From Funiculus sociatus GB2-C1 (GTDB lineage Bacteria; Cyanobacteriota; Cyanobacteriia; Cyanobacteriales; FACHB-T130): DNA of 64,000 bases. Under the pieces are notes generated by a model. It saw only the letters and a list, made by a program, of their open reading frames with translations, was not told the DNA's origin and searched no databases. This document shows, piece after piece, positions 17,625 to 26,843 of this stretch. The stretch is from the NCBI RefSeq assembly GCF_039962115.1, contig NZ_JAMPKJ010000003.1, forward strand, positions 1-64,000, read 5' to 3'. The translations under genes and the position numbers were made by a program. The number at the start of each line of letters is the position of its first letter. Position 1 is the first letter of the stretch.

Positions 17625-18947
17625 TTACCCAGCCCGTACATCTGTTTGTTCTATCTCGCGATCTAAGCCGGAAGGGTAGGTGCTGTCGGGGAGTATAGCT
17701 TCCTTTTCGCCTGGGCCAATGTATTTTTCTAGTAGCATCAATAACTCACTTTCTCCAAACGGCTTGGTTAGGTAGTCAGTTGCTCCTACCATTCGCGCTC
17801 TAACGCGGTCGATAAATCCATCTTTGCCTGTCAGCATGACGATGGGCGTTTGCCGAAAAGCTGTTGACTTGCGGAGCATGGCACAAATTTCATATCCGTC
17901 TAGTTCTGGCATTGCTAGGTCGCAGAGGATCAGGTCGGGTTTGAGTTGGAAGACGAGACTAAGGGCTTGCAGGGGATTGTTAATCGCAACTGCTTCGTAA
18001 CCCTGTTGATTTAGGGTATATTCAACTGCTTTTCCTATGGCAACGTCATCTTCAATACAGACAACACGAGGAACTTGGGTTTCTTGGGTTGGATCGGGTT
18101 TTAATCCTACGCCTACTTTGGTACGGGGGGGTTTGAAACCTGCTCCTATGGTTTCGTCGTTGGTGGAATTTAGTAGTTGTACCCAGCCTTGTTGTACATA
18201 AGGATAGATCGCTCTAGCTACGGTTAAGATATCGCGGTTCAAGTATCGGGATAGCTGGCGCAGGGATGTTTTTCCGTCTAGCTGACGCTCTAGGGTGTTA
18301 AAGGCGTTGTGCGGGAGGGCGTTGCCTAAAGCGGCGGGATCTGTAATTACTGGACATTGGTCGGGGGACTGGATGTGGGGATGAAACTGTTTCCACTCCT
18401 GCACCTGCTTCATGATTTTGGCGACTAGCGGGGCAATTTCTAGGGTGGTTAGTTGGGGTGCTAGTGCTGGCCCGATGTCGAAGATGAAAGCTCCTTGGTG
18501 GAGGCCCAAAAGGTCGAAGAGGGTTTCGTGTACCATGCTGCGGATGATACTGCGCCCTTGTGCTGGTGTAAGGATATGATTTTCGAGCATTGCCCACAGG
18601 TAGCCGTACTCTGGCGCGTTTATGGAATCAATTGCGGGGACTTCTAGGTTGTTGAGGGCGGTGTCGGCTCGGTAGCGACGCAGGTAATCGCGCAGGCGCG
18701 ATAGGCTGAGAGTGCCATCGCTAGCATAAGCTATTTGCCCGTTGTGAAAGAAGACGAACCAGAAGGGTCCTGGTTCTTTTAGTTTGGCTTCGCGTCCGGG
18801 CATATTACGCGATCGCGCTCCGGCACTCTCAGAGGCACCAGAGGCAGAATGGCTGTATGCCTCTACAAATAATTCCCCTGTTCGCTGACCTAATTCGATC
18901 AGTTGCAGGATGCTGCGTATATCAATTTCATTTAACGTTCCCTGCAT
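17625..18947 (-). CDS. hmpA: PatA-type response regulator (PATAN domain plus receiver)
   Basis: A 440-residue regulator, first gene of the leftward hmp operon. The N-terminal PATAN/DUF4388 region (about 1-265) starts MQGTLNEIDIRSILQLIELG, the signature of PatA/PilG/HmpA proteins that transmit chemotaxis signals to pilus motors. The C-terminal receiver (about 298-415) has CIEDD, phospho-acceptor Asp in LILCDLAMPELDG, the Thr in MLTGKDG and Lys in LTKPFGE. The linker (about 273-294) holds two tandem 11-residue copies, GAGFKPPRT and GVGLKPDPT, encoded by a dispersed-repeat-like sequence. A Ser/Ala/Arg insert (about 31-54) also interrupts the first strand pair of the PATAN domain. Confidence 0.9.
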   Translation of the reverse strand: MQGTLNEIDIRSILQLIELGQRTGELFVEAYSHSASGASESAGARSRNMPGREAKLKEPGPFWFVFFHNGQIAYASDGTLSLSRLRDYLRRYRADTALNNLEVPAIDSINAPEYGYLWAMLENHILTPAQGRSIIRSMVHETLFDLLGLHQGAFIFDIGPALAPQLTTLEIAPLVAKIMKQVQEWKQFHPHIQSPDQCPVITDPAALGNALPHNAFNTLERQLDGKTSLRQLSRYLNRDILTVARAIYPYVQQGWVQLLNSTNDETIGAGFKPPRTKVGVGLKPDPTQETQVPRVVCIEDDVAIGKAVEYTLNQQGYEAVAINNPLQALSLVFQLKPDLILCDLAMPELDGYEICAMLRKSTAFRQTPIVMLTGKDGFIDRVRARMVGATDYLTKPFGESELLMLLEKYIGPGEKEAILPDSTYPSGLDREIEQTDVRAG

Positions 18948-19553
18948 GTAATGAAAACGCTCTCCTAATTACCGTTTTAAGAAAAAAGTTAATGCTGTAT
19001 TCCGGGGAAGTGTTGATTTAATTGGCCATGTCTGCTATAAAATTCTTTACAATTATGCCCTTTTTCTTTTGGCAACGGATTGAACCAGATAATACAGTAC
19101 CAGGGATCGTTCTGGTGGGGAGGTGAAAATGCTTAGTCTGAATCTGGACTCGTAGCAAGACGAATGCTTTAGAGATTGCTTCCGATGAAGGTAAGCTCAA
19201 CGGAAAATGAAACTATCTGACATACAGTGTTGAGATTGGGCGGGTTTTCAAGTTAGATATTAAATAAACAGAAAATCGAAATATATTTAGTTTAATTTAA
19301 GTCTTGACGGCGCTGCCAATACGGGCTTATTCATCGAGTTTTTTCACAGGAAACTGACCACCAGTCATAATGGCTAAGAGCGGGGTGTCAATTACTCTCT
19401 TTCAAAGCCTTGTGGGTTGCCACTCCCACAACAGGGACACAAAAGGTTAGGATCTCGATTGTATTAGCCTTACGCAATTGTCACCTTATGGCTCTGGTTG
19501 GGCCAAAGGTCGGTCAAGAATCAGGCACAACACACATCAAGAGGACCATCAGT
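18948..19553. promoter_or_regulatory. divergent control region between hmpA and hmpF
   Basis: A 606-base gene-free interval that must hold the promoters of both the leftward hmpA-E operon and the rightward hmpF gene. I see no convincing -35/-10 pair. A TTGTGGG/CCCACAA hairpin lies at 19410-19431 in the probable hmpF leader. In Nostoc these genes are hormogonium-induced; whether the same holds here is inference. Confidence 0.4.
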
Positions 19554-21314
19554 GTGCTGTATCTAGCAGAAGTACAAAAGCAGAAATCTGGGTTAATGGG
19601 TTTTAAGACCGACCTAAAACTGCTGGCTTGTCAGCGGACTGACCAGAGTTGGAGTGCGGTGACTGCTGATGAAGTAATTCCCGCTCCCGATGAAGCCAAT
19701 AATTTTAATGCTGGCGTCTTGGTGTTAGTCGAGCTGAGTGGAAATAAACAAGTGCAGCGTCCGCCGACGGAGGCGGGGCGGCAGTTGGTGAGCATTTTGC
19801 AAAATTTCTCTCGCCAGCTGGAAAAGTCAAAAACCCAGGAAGAAGAAATTGAACAGTGGAAGCAGTCGCTGACTTATCAGAGTCAGGAGCTGAACCGTCG
19901 CGAGATGGAAATGGAAGCGCGGGTGGAACAACTGGCGCAGTTGGATGAAGATTTTGAACGGCTGGAGGCGCAGCGTCAGGAGATTGACACGGCGCGGGAG
20001 GAAACTCAGCGACTGCGGGAGGAGTTTGAGCGCAACCGCCTGGAGTTGGAGGGAGCTTGGGAACACCTGCGAGGCGAGACAAGACGGCTGGAGGAGCGAC
20101 AGGCGGAGTATCAGCAGGGAACGGTATTAGATGAGGCTCAGGGGCAAAAGATTCGGGAATTGCTCGATCGTTTAGCGGGGGCGATCGCGCCCACTGAAGC
20201 GATCCGGGAACAACTGAATCTGGCTTTTGAAATTGTCAATGGGCAGCAGGAATTGCTTAACGGGCATTGGCAGCAGCTGGAGCAACAACGCAATAGCGCT
20301 ACTCAGATGCAAGGAGATGTGGATCGGCAAACTCAAGAGCTGCAAAGGCGCACCGAGGAGTTGACCCAAGCTGAAAATGCTTTGGAAAAGGCGCGTTCGG
20401 AGCGGATGGTGTTTCAGAATGCTCTGGAAATGAAGCAGGAGTTTGCTCGGATGCAGGATCTCCAGTTGCGAACCCAACAAGAGCTTTACGAGCAACTTAA
20501 CCGTCTGGCAACGACTTCAGCAGATGTCAAAATTAGTCAGAAAATCGATCTGGAAGCCCTGGAGAAAATGCCATTAGGAGAGCTGCAAGAAGTTGTGCAA
20601 AACTTGCAGCAGGATTTGGAAAAAGTGGTGCGCTTTGTCAACGACCAGGAAGAAGAGCTGACATTTCAGCGCCAGACGGTGGACGAATTGCAGGCGAAGA
20701 TCAACCAAGCCAGCGAGTATGACCGGATGAGTCTAGAGAATGAACTGGCAGAGGAGCAGGATTGCTACCAAATGCTAGACGAAACGCTGGTAGGTCAACG
20801 CCGAAATCTGCGGGAGCGAGAAGAGATTTTGAACCAGCACCAGCGGGTGCTGCGGCGACGGCAGGGGGTTATAGAATCTGATGGGCAGGACAACCAGAAA
20901 ATTGATTTGGGGCCTGTTCTGAGTCAGCTGGACGGGCAACGACAACAACAATCAGAGGAACTGCAAAAGCTGGAAAGTCAGGTTGAGCAGATGCGTCTCT
21001 CGATCAGCCAAGCGCAGGGAATGATCGATCATCAAGCTGGCGAACAAGAGGCAACTCGCAACCAAATTAAGCAGCTAGAGCAGAATTTGCTCTCGTCGAG
21101 GACGGCTTTAGCTGAACTTTGGGCCAGGGTGAATGTTTATCAGGAAATGCTACAGCCTTATCAGGATCGCGTTAATGAGATGCGGCAAAAGTTGGAAGCG
21201 ATCGCGTCCACTTTAGCTCAGGTTCAGGAAACGGGTGACTATCAGCTGCAATCTATTGCCCAGATGCGGGAAGTTATCGTTAGTTTGATGAATGGGCAGT
21301 TTAATGCCGCGTAA
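19554..21314 (+). CDS. hmpF: pilus motility taxis coiled-coil protein HmpF
   Basis: A 586-residue protein with a short globular head (about 1-75, LYLAEVQKQK...LLACQRTDQSWSAV) followed by almost continuous Glu/Gln/Leu-rich coiled coil to residue 540. Head sequence, coiled coil and position beside hmpA-E match HmpF, needed for pilus-driven motility and polarity in Nostoc and Synechocystis (established knowledge of the family). I chose the GTG at 19554 because GAGGA lies 8 bases upstream and homologous heads begin at this LYLAEVQ. The longer frame from 19410 adds 48 residues with no family resemblance. Its end is convergent with tilS. Confidence 0.85.
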   Translation: MLYLAEVQKQKSGLMGFKTDLKLLACQRTDQSWSAVTADEVIPAPDEANNFNAGVLVLVELSGNKQVQRPPTEAGRQLVSILQNFSRQLEKSKTQEEEIEQWKQSLTYQSQELNRREMEMEARVEQLAQLDEDFERLEAQRQEIDTAREETQRLREEFERNRLELEGAWEHLRGETRRLEERQAEYQQGTVLDEAQGQKIRELLDRLAGAIAPTEAIREQLNLAFEIVNGQQELLNGHWQQLEQQRNSATQMQGDVDRQTQELQRRTEELTQAENALEKARSERMVFQNALEMKQEFARMQDLQLRTQQELYEQLNRLATTSADVKISQKIDLEALEKMPLGELQEVVQNLQQDLEKVVRFVNDQEEELTFQRQTVDELQAKINQASEYDRMSLENELAEEQDCYQMLDETLVGQRRNLREREEILNQHQRVLRRRQGVIESDGQDNQKIDLGPVLSQLDGQRQQQSEELQKLESQVEQMRLSISQAQGMIDHQAGEQEATRNQIKQLEQNLLSSRTALAELWARVNVYQEMLQPYQDRVNEMRQKLEAIASTLAQVQETGDYQLQSIAQMREVIVSLMNGQFNAA

Positions 21315-21319
21315 AAATA

Positions 21320-21354
21320 GTGTTGAGTTTTGAGTTATTTTCTGAATTCAACAC
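21320..21354. terminator. weak bidirectional hairpin between hmpF and tilS
   Basis: GTGTTGA (21320-21326) pairs with TCAACAC (21348-21354). The right arm overlaps the tilS stop codon and a T-rich stretch follows the left arm. It is the only candidate transcript end between these convergent genes. Confidence 0.35.
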
Positions 21355-22457
21355 TCAAATTTCCACAAAATCCAGTCACCCCAGACTTGGGCGATCGCGC
21401 CTCCGGGAAACGGATCGGTTTGGGAACGGTTGGAAGCTGTAATTAAGGCTGTCAACTTTTCAATTTGCTCGAAGCTGGGGGCTACTGGTAAGACTAAGGA
21501 GAGAAACTGGCGGATAACCCGGCGTTGTAGGGCCAAGGGTGCTTGACGCAGTACGAGGCGATTTAGTCGAGTAGGGATTGGGGATTGGGGATTGGGAATT
21601 GGGGATTGGGGATTGGGAATTGGGAATTGGGAATCGGAAGGATTCTTACCCAGCCCCCAGTCCCCAGCCCCCAGCCCCCAGTCCCCAGTCCCCAACCCCT
21701 GATTCATAGCTTGTTCTAGTAGCTGCTGGGCCGCTGTTTCGAGATATTCCACATCTGCCCGGAGGAGTTCCGCGGTTTGGGCTAAAGCTTGCTCAACTTT
21801 TGGGTTGAAGTTGGTTTGTAGGTAGGGTAGTAACTCGTGGCGGATGCGGTTACGGGCGTACTTTCGGTCTTGGTTGGTGGAATCTTCCCAGATGGCAAGC
21901 TGAAAGTTTTGGCAAAACTGGGCTGTTTGGGTACGGGTGACTTCTAGAAGGGGACGCATGAGTTGCAACCCAGGATTTAATTGACGCTTCCAGGTAAGGG
22001 CTTGCAAGCCATCGGCACCGCTACCGCGAATTAGGTTATATAGGAGAGTTTCGGCGCGATCGCTGGCTGTATGACCTGTGACGATGTAGGGGGAGTTGTT
22101 GTCGAGTGCGATCGCGCTTAGAGCTTGATAACGCCATTGTCGGGCTGCTGCTTCTGAGGCGATATTTTCGGTTTCTGGAGCGATTTGCAGATAGAAAGGG
22201 ATATCCCAAGTTAAGGCAAGATTTTCTACGTGGTTGGCATTTTCCTGGGAGTCTTTCCGCCAACGATGATCGCAGTGAGCAATTGCCAGATGCCATCCCC
22301 ACTTTGGTTGCAAATCTAGCAGTAATTTAATTAAGCAGAGGGAATCTTGCCCGCCAGAGACTGCTACTAATAGCCTTTCTCCACGGGGAATCAACAGGCG
22401 TTGCAAGAGAGTTCGGTGCAGCTGGGCATGGAGAGGTGTCCAAGTAGGTTGTGGCAT
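21348..22457 (-). CDS. tilS: tRNA(Ile)-lysidine synthase, with in-frame repeat insertion
   Basis: A 369-residue enzyme that modifies C34 of the CAU-anticodon tRNA-Ile to lysidine, changing decoding from Met to Ile; essential in most bacteria. The PP-loop SGGQDS (34-39) and the following [29 protein letters not shown] and [14 protein letters not shown] motifs are intact. Residues about 252-295 are encoded by a heptad repeat ([17 protein letters not shown] then [14 protein letters not shown]), inserted after the N-terminal catalytic domain without breaking the frame. Its ATG overlaps the glycerate kinase stop (TAATG), so translation is probably coupled. Confidence 0.93.
   Translation of the reverse strand: MPQPTWTPLHAQLHRTLLQRLLIPRGERLLVAVSGGQDSLCLIKLLLDLQPKWGWHLAIAHCDHRWRKDSQENANHVENLALTWDIPFYLQIAPETENIASEAAARQWRYQALSAIALDNNSPYIVTGHTASDRAETLLYNLIRGSGADGLQALTWKRQLNPGLQLMRPLLEVTRTQTAQFCQNFQLAIWEDSTNQDRKYARNRIRHELLPYLQTNFNPKVEQALAQTAELLRADVEYLETAAQQLLEQAMNQGLGTGDWGLGAGDWGLGKNPSDSQFPIPNPQSPIPNPQSPIPTRLNRLVLRQAPLALQRRVIRQFLSLVLPVAPSFEQIEKLTALITASNRSQTDPFPGGAIAQVWGDWILWKFEC
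21573..21705. repeat. heptad-armed repeat element inside tilS
   Basis: On the plus strand, GGGGATT/GGGAATT heptamers (21573-21635) are followed by the unique core GGAAGGATTCTTACCCAG and then by CCCCAGT/CCCCAGC heptamers to 21705. The arms are roughly complementary and could fold. It is read in frame by tilS on the minus strand. A nearly identical core occurs in the element at 54495-54632. Confidence 0.9.
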
Positions 22458-23488
22458 TAGCGATCGCTTGGTCGATAAACATCACCCGGTGAATGGTCTG
22501 CATTAATCTCAATCACCAAATCTACCCAGTTGGGATTTGTGGTTAGCGGTTTAATAAATAACTCTGGGTGCAGCGATTTCCAAAAAAACTTGACAAATTC
22601 ATTAATTTCTGAATCACTCATTCCCGATTTACCAGCAGCGATCATTTCCCGTTCTGCCTGCTGTCGCCACGCTAGGGACAGGCGATAATCAACTGGATAC
22701 AGTACCATCAAACGGTCTAATCGCGCCCAAAGGGGTAAATACTCCTCTAACCGAGCATTCATATCGCGGGCAAACGTCTTGTCATCGGCAGTTAGAATCG
22801 GCGGTGGCGGGTTCTCAAAGGCAACTGGGTCAATGGGGCGGACACCGACAAACCAACCTTCAAATAGGACAATATCGGCACCCTGGACAATTTCCGCCTG
22901 GGTTCTGTCTCCCGCACCGTTCCAGGCAGATTTATCAAAACGGGGGATGGGAATTGGTTGTCCGTCAGGATGGCGCAGGCGATCCAAAACTGCTAAACCC
23001 AGGTCTATATCGTGAGTTCCGGGTGGGCCTCGCCAGATAAGGCGTCTTTCTTGCTTTCTTAAGGCGAGGCGATCGCTATAGGTTTTGTAGAGGTCATCGA
23101 GGGAAAGGCTAAGTGTGGATTTTCCCAAGTGTTTGAGAATTAAGGTGAGGATAGCGGCCAAGGTAGTTTTGCCAGTTCCCTGTCCGCCTAAAATTCCCTG
23201 GATCAGGGGATGTCCCAACTGTTGCTGAGACTGCGCCAGTTGCATTGCTAAGGGAAGCCAGAGGTTCCAGAGAGTTTCTAGGCTGGAGACTGGGTGGAGA
23301 TTTGGGTAGACACCCAGTAGGAGATGCGATCGCTCTCGAATAACTTCCTCAACATTAGCTGGTGTGATCCCGAAAGCAAGCGATCGCCGCTTATCTGATA
23401 ACATCACTTCAGCCAAATATTCCAACTCGCCTGAAGTCGGCGTTTGTCCTGCTAAAGAACGATTAAGAATTTCACTCAGAGATAACAT
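22457..23488 (-). CDS. glyK: D-glycerate 3-kinase (photorespiratory)
   Basis: A 343-residue kinase of the plant/cyanobacterial GLYK type. It phosphorylates D-glycerate to 3-phosphoglycerate, the last step of the photorespiratory C2 cycle. The P-loop GGQGTGKTT is at 101-109. LSLDDLYKTYSDRLAL, WRGPPGTHDIDLGLAVLDRL and IVLFEGWFVGVRP are family landmarks. It sits in the middle of a three-gene leftward operon in which both junctions are TAATG overlaps, with the ycf20-like gene upstream and tilS downstream. Confidence 0.9.
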   Translation of the reverse strand: MLSLSEILNRSLAGQTPTSGELEYLAEVMLSDKRRSLAFGITPANVEEVIRERSHLLLGVYPNLHPVSSLETLWNLWLPLAMQLAQSQQQLGHPLIQGILGGQGTGKTTLAAILTLILKHLGKSTLSLSLDDLYKTYSDRLALRKQERRLIWRGPPGTHDIDLGLAVLDRLRHPDGQPIPIPRFDKSAWNGAGDRTQAEIVQGADIVLFEGWFVGVRPIDPVAFENPPPPILTADDKTFARDMNARLEEYLPLWARLDRLMVLYPVDYRLSLAWRQQAEREMIAAGKSGMSDSEINEFVKFFWKSLHPELFIKPLTTNPNWVDLVIEINADHSPGDVYRPSDR

Positions 23489-23844
23489 TAGGAACCTAGT
23501 TTAAAGGCTTCAATGAACAAGCTGTAAGTCAGTCCAATTTTAAGAGCGTTCAAAATTTCTGATAGTAAACTGCGACGAGGATTACCAACAGCCGCCTGCG
23601 GGGAAAGCGGCTTCCCGCCATAAACATATCGGCTGACGAGTTCAGTGAAGAAAATCAAAATTCCCGCCGCAATTATATCTACCTCAGCGGTTTGTCCCGA
23701 CGTAGTGGGAATAGCAGTTCCCAGAAAGACACCAAACAGTAGACTAATAGTAACCAGTGATATTCGCCGCCAAGGATTGCTCAGCCATTGTCCCAGCCGA
23801 GCGGCGATAACATCAACAAAATTGTTCAGACGAGTCCTTTGCAT
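23488..23844 (-). CDS. DUF565/Ycf20 family membrane protein
   Basis: A 118-residue protein with the DUF565 (Ycf20) hallmarks: RLNNFVDVIAARLGQWLSNP, WRRISLVTISLLFGVFLG with a membrane helix at about 26-47, and a second hydrophobic segment (IIAAGILIFFTELVSRYVYG). Ycf20 is found in cyanobacteria and plastids and has been linked to non-photochemical quenching in algae and plants; its biochemical role is unknown. It is first in the operon with glycerate kinase and tilS. Its TAA stop overlaps the next ATG by one base. Confidence 0.85.
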   Translation of the reverse strand: MQRTRLNNFVDVIAARLGQWLSNPWRRISLVTISLLFGVFLGTAIPTTSGQTAEVDIIAAGILIFFTELVSRYVYGGKPLSPQAAVGNPRRSLLSEILNALKIGLTYSLFIEAFKLGS

Positions 23845-24025
23845 GATCGGGGCTGACGAGTGAAGTTGGCATTAGCAGACTTTGAGCCAATATTTCATGC
23901 TCAGATGTCGTGCGTTCTATAACCCTGCTTCAATAATATTAGGGTGGCGATGCTTTCAAGAGCAGCCTGTTGTTATGGAGATAGTTATTGCTAACCAGTG
24001 GTGCGGGGTAAAGCAGTTAAAAATT

Positions 24026-24622
24026 ATGAAAAAGCTTTTGAGCTTAAAAGTTTACCCTGGAGTTCTGATTGCTTTACTTTTAGGACTCTTTGTGTTGGGA
24101 ACGCAGTTTAGGGTAGAAACTGAGTCAGCGTCGCCAGATGCCTCCTTTTTAAAGAAAACTAAGCCTTCTGTGTTGCTTAATTCTGAAGGCGTGGAAAAGC
24201 TAAAGACTTCTGCGTTGTCGAACTCTATCCGAGTTTCCCCACCCTCAGTCATTCCACCAGCCGTAGTTACGGATCTTCAGGGGGTTTTACGGGTGAGTAA
24301 TCAAACCGATTACCCGGTGCGGCTGGCGTTCCTGGCGGCTATGGCACCGACTAAATTTTCTTCTGTTCCTGGGCTGTCTTCACCTAGTAGTCGCCCCTAT
24401 TCTATGCAGCCTGCACACTGGGATTTTGCGCCTGGGGAAGGTGGCAGCCAAGGACTGATTGTATCCCTACCAAATGGTGATTTCCAGCTAAAAAAGGGGG
24501 ATATTCTGGTGGCATTTGCCCAGGATGGCTCCCGCCAATACTGGGGGCCTTATGTTGTGGGCGAGACACCTTTGCCTGTATGGAATAGTCAGGTGTCGGA
24601 ATGGCAGCTGGTTTTACAATGA
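24026..24622 (+). CDS. exported or anchored protein of unknown function
   Basis: About 198 residues from the chosen ATG at 24026. It opens with a signal/anchor sequence (MKKLLSLKVYPGVLIALLLGLFVLG). The rest is a soluble domain with VLRVSNQTDYPVRLAFL and an acidic/Gly loop (WDFAPGEGGSQGLIVSLPNG), suggesting a beta-sandwich. I do not recognise the family. The longer frame from 23882 adds 48 residues that lack a ribosome binding site and overlap the promoter region of the divergent ycf20-like gene, so the internal Met just before the signal sequence is preferred. Probably located outside the cytoplasm. Confidence 0.6.
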   Translation: MKKLLSLKVYPGVLIALLLGLFVLGTQFRVETESASPDASFLKKTKPSVLLNSEGVEKLKTSALSNSIRVSPPSVIPPAVVTDLQGVLRVSNQTDYPVRLAFLAAMAPTKFSSVPGLSSPSSRPYSMQPAHWDFAPGEGGSQGLIVSLPNGDFQLKKGDILVAFAQDGSRQYWGPYVVGETPLPVWNSQVSEWQLVLQ

Positions 24623-24858
24623 GAATTTTATCGGTTGTTTGTTGGAAGCGGACAATATTTCAACTTGACAATTTGACAAACTTTTCTCCGAATAATAACC
24701 GGGAACTCCCGTGTACTGGCAGAGTCAGGAAATGCAACTGGGACAAGCGAGAGTATTAGCCCCTGCAACTGAGCATGAGCGTCGCATTTCCAGATAGATT
24801 AAGGTCTGGGAAGATGCTCTTTGGGGTTGCCCATTACTGAGGGACTGTTCGGGATTTC

Positions 24859-26775
24859 ATGAAATTTAGGGTAGATCAAGCGCTTAGACGTGGGTGGAAA
24901 TATTGGGATAAGCATCCAGGCGTTGCTTGGACGCTATCGATTCTGTGGGTGCTAGGGGTTTGCTGGCTGGCTTTTGTGTGGAATGTAGGCAGTATCGGTC
25001 TTATCGATGAGACGGAGCCGCTGTTTGCGGAAGCTGCCCGCCAGATGACGGTGACGGGAGATTGGATCACGCCGTTTTTTAATGGTGAGACGCGCTTTGA
25101 TAAGCCGCCGTTGGTGTATTGGCTGATGGCGATCGCTTATAAATCGGTTGGCGTGAATGAATGGGCGGTGCGGCTGCCTTCTGCTTTGAGTGCGATCGCT
25201 GTGACTGGGTTAGCCTTTTACACGTTGCGATACTTTGGGGCTACTTCTGGTGTTGTTGCGACGGGGCAATCTAGCGTTGGCAAACGGACACCTCCCCAGT
25301 TGTGGCTATCGGCACTGCTGGGTGCAGCTTTGATCGCCCTGAATCCTGAAATGATCGTCTGGGGACGAACTGGCGTTTCTGATATGCTGCTGACTGGCTG
25401 TATGGGTTGTGCAATCCTATCCTTTTTTCTTGGTTATGCTCAGCCCTCTCGCCCAGCAATTCAGTCACGTTGGTATCTGGCGTTTTATGTGCTGGTTGCT
25501 TTAGCTATTCTTGCCAAAGGGCCGGTGGGAATTGTGTTGCCAGTGCTAATTATTGGGACTTTTCTACTTTATCTGGGCAATTTCTGGCAAGTTTTACGGG
25601 AGATGCGCCCGATTAGGGGCTTGGCAATTGTCCTGGCTCTAGCAGTGCCTTGGTATGTTTTGGTAATTTGGCGCAATGGGGAAGCCTACATAGATAAGTT
25701 TTTTGGCTATCACAATTTTGAACGCTTCACGGGCGTTGTGAATGACCATTGGGCCCCTTGGTATTTTTATTTTCTGGTGGTGCTGCTTGGTTTTGCGCCT
25801 TGGTCGATTTATTTGCCGATAGCGATCGCGCGACTGCGCTTTTGGAAACGCGATCGCTGGCGTCAACAACCGCGTTCTGCTCAATTGGGTCTATTTGCCC
25901 TATTTTGGTTTGCTGGTATCTTTGGCTTCTTCACAGTTGCAGTGACTAAACTTCCCAGCTATGTGCTGCCCCTGATGCCAGCAGCGGGGATTTTGGTGGC
26001 GCTTTTGTTCAGCGAACAGATGACCTTTGTTAGTCGTCCCTTGTCTGTGGTCACAGAAGAGTCGTCAAGCTTGAACCCTCAAACGTTGGATTCTAACAAC
26101 CTTCCCATCCAACCTTCCCATCCAACCTCAAAGAACAAAGGACTCTTCTGGAGCGGCATTGTCAACGTAGTATTTTTGGCGGTGCTTGCTGGTGGTATTT
26201 TATACAGCCCAAATTTTCTGGGATACGATCCGGCTGTGCCAGATTTGCAGCAACTGGTGCAAAATTCCGGTTTGCCGGTGCGGGGATTTATCATCTGGGG
26301 AGCAGCTGCTGTTTCAGCAGCAGTGCTGTTGTGGCGACGCTGGTGGCGTTGGCTTTGGAGTCCCAATCTGATTGGGTTTATGGCTTTTATAATCTTTGTG
26401 TTGACACCCGCCTACTTCATGATGGATAACGCGCGTCAGTTGCCGTTGCGGGAATTAAGCGCGATCGCGGCTCAAGTTGAGCGGCCTGGGGAACCGATGG
26501 TTATGATTGGCTTCAAAAAGCCTAGCGTAGTATTTTACACCCAGCGTCCGGTAAATTACTTTGCCAAAGCTAGCTCGGCAATGGAATACATTGAAGCGAT
26601 CTCAGCCAGTGAAGCTAAGCCACCTTCGGTACTTATTCTTACCGAGCCTAAATATTTGCAGCAAACAAAGCTTGCGCCTCATCAATACCAAACTCTAGGT
26701 AAAGTTGGTGCTTATCAGCTTATCCGAATCTCGAAACAAATGGTTGCTTGGAGCGAGGCGGCTCGATCCAACTAA
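24859..26775 (+). CDS. GT39-type membrane glycosyltransferase (ArnT/PMT-like)
   Basis: A 638-residue polytopic membrane protein. The first extracytoplasmic loop has the DETEPLFAEAARQM and GETRFDKPPLVYWL motifs diagnostic of the ArnT/PMT glycosyltransferase 39 fold, including the acidic catalytic pair. About a dozen hydrophobic helices follow, then a soluble C-terminal portion (about 530-630). These enzymes transfer a sugar from a polyprenyl-phosphate donor to lipid, protein or polysaccharide outside the membrane. The acceptor here is unknown. The gene stands alone between a secreted-protein gene and convergent coiled-coil genes. The 236 bases before it hold no supported gene. Confidence 0.88.
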   Translation: MKFRVDQALRRGWKYWDKHPGVAWTLSILWVLGVCWLAFVWNVGSIGLIDETEPLFAEAARQMTVTGDWITPFFNGETRFDKPPLVYWLMAIAYKSVGVNEWAVRLPSALSAIAVTGLAFYTLRYFGATSGVVATGQSSVGKRTPPQLWLSALLGAALIALNPEMIVWGRTGVSDMLLTGCMGCAILSFFLGYAQPSRPAIQSRWYLAFYVLVALAILAKGPVGIVLPVLIIGTFLLYLGNFWQVLREMRPIRGLAIVLALAVPWYVLVIWRNGEAYIDKFFGYHNFERFTGVVNDHWAPWYFYFLVVLLGFAPWSIYLPIAIARLRFWKRDRWRQQPRSAQLGLFALFWFAGIFGFFTVAVTKLPSYVLPLMPAAGILVALLFSEQMTFVSRPLSVVTEESSSLNPQTLDSNNLPIQPSHPTSKNKGLFWSGIVNVVFLAVLAGGILYSPNFLGYDPAVPDLQQLVQNSGLPVRGFIIWGAAAVSAAVLLWRRWWRWLWSPNLIGFMAFIIFVLTPAYFMMDNARQLPLRELSAIAAQVERPGEPMVMIGFKKPSVVFYTQRPVNYFAKASSAMEYIEAISASEAKPPSVLILTEPKYLQQTKLAPHQYQTLGKVGAYQLIRISKQMVAWSEAARSN

Positions 26776-26790
26776 TAAAAGGCTCTGGCT

Positions 26791-26815
26791 CCCCTCCCCG
26801 CTGTTCGTGGAGGGG
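26791..26815. terminator. hairpin after the GT39 gene
   Basis: CCCCTCC (26791-26797) pairs with GGAGGGG (26809-26815), 15 bases after the stop codon. A second small stem (ATCCG/CGGAT) follows. It lies between convergent genes and may serve both. Confidence 0.45.
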
Positions 26816-26843
26816 TTATATCCGTAAGTAACCGGATTTTATA

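Noticed and set aside
19410-19553. ATG at 19410 as start of hmpF
   Set aside because: The added 48 residues show no family resemblance, and GAGGA with a GTG at 19554 matches the usual head of the protein.
24623-24858. Possible decayed gene between the secreted protein and the GT39 gene
   Set aside because: One frame reads VYWQSQEMQLGQARVLAPAT before a stop, which looks protein-like, but it is too short and has no recognisable family or start.
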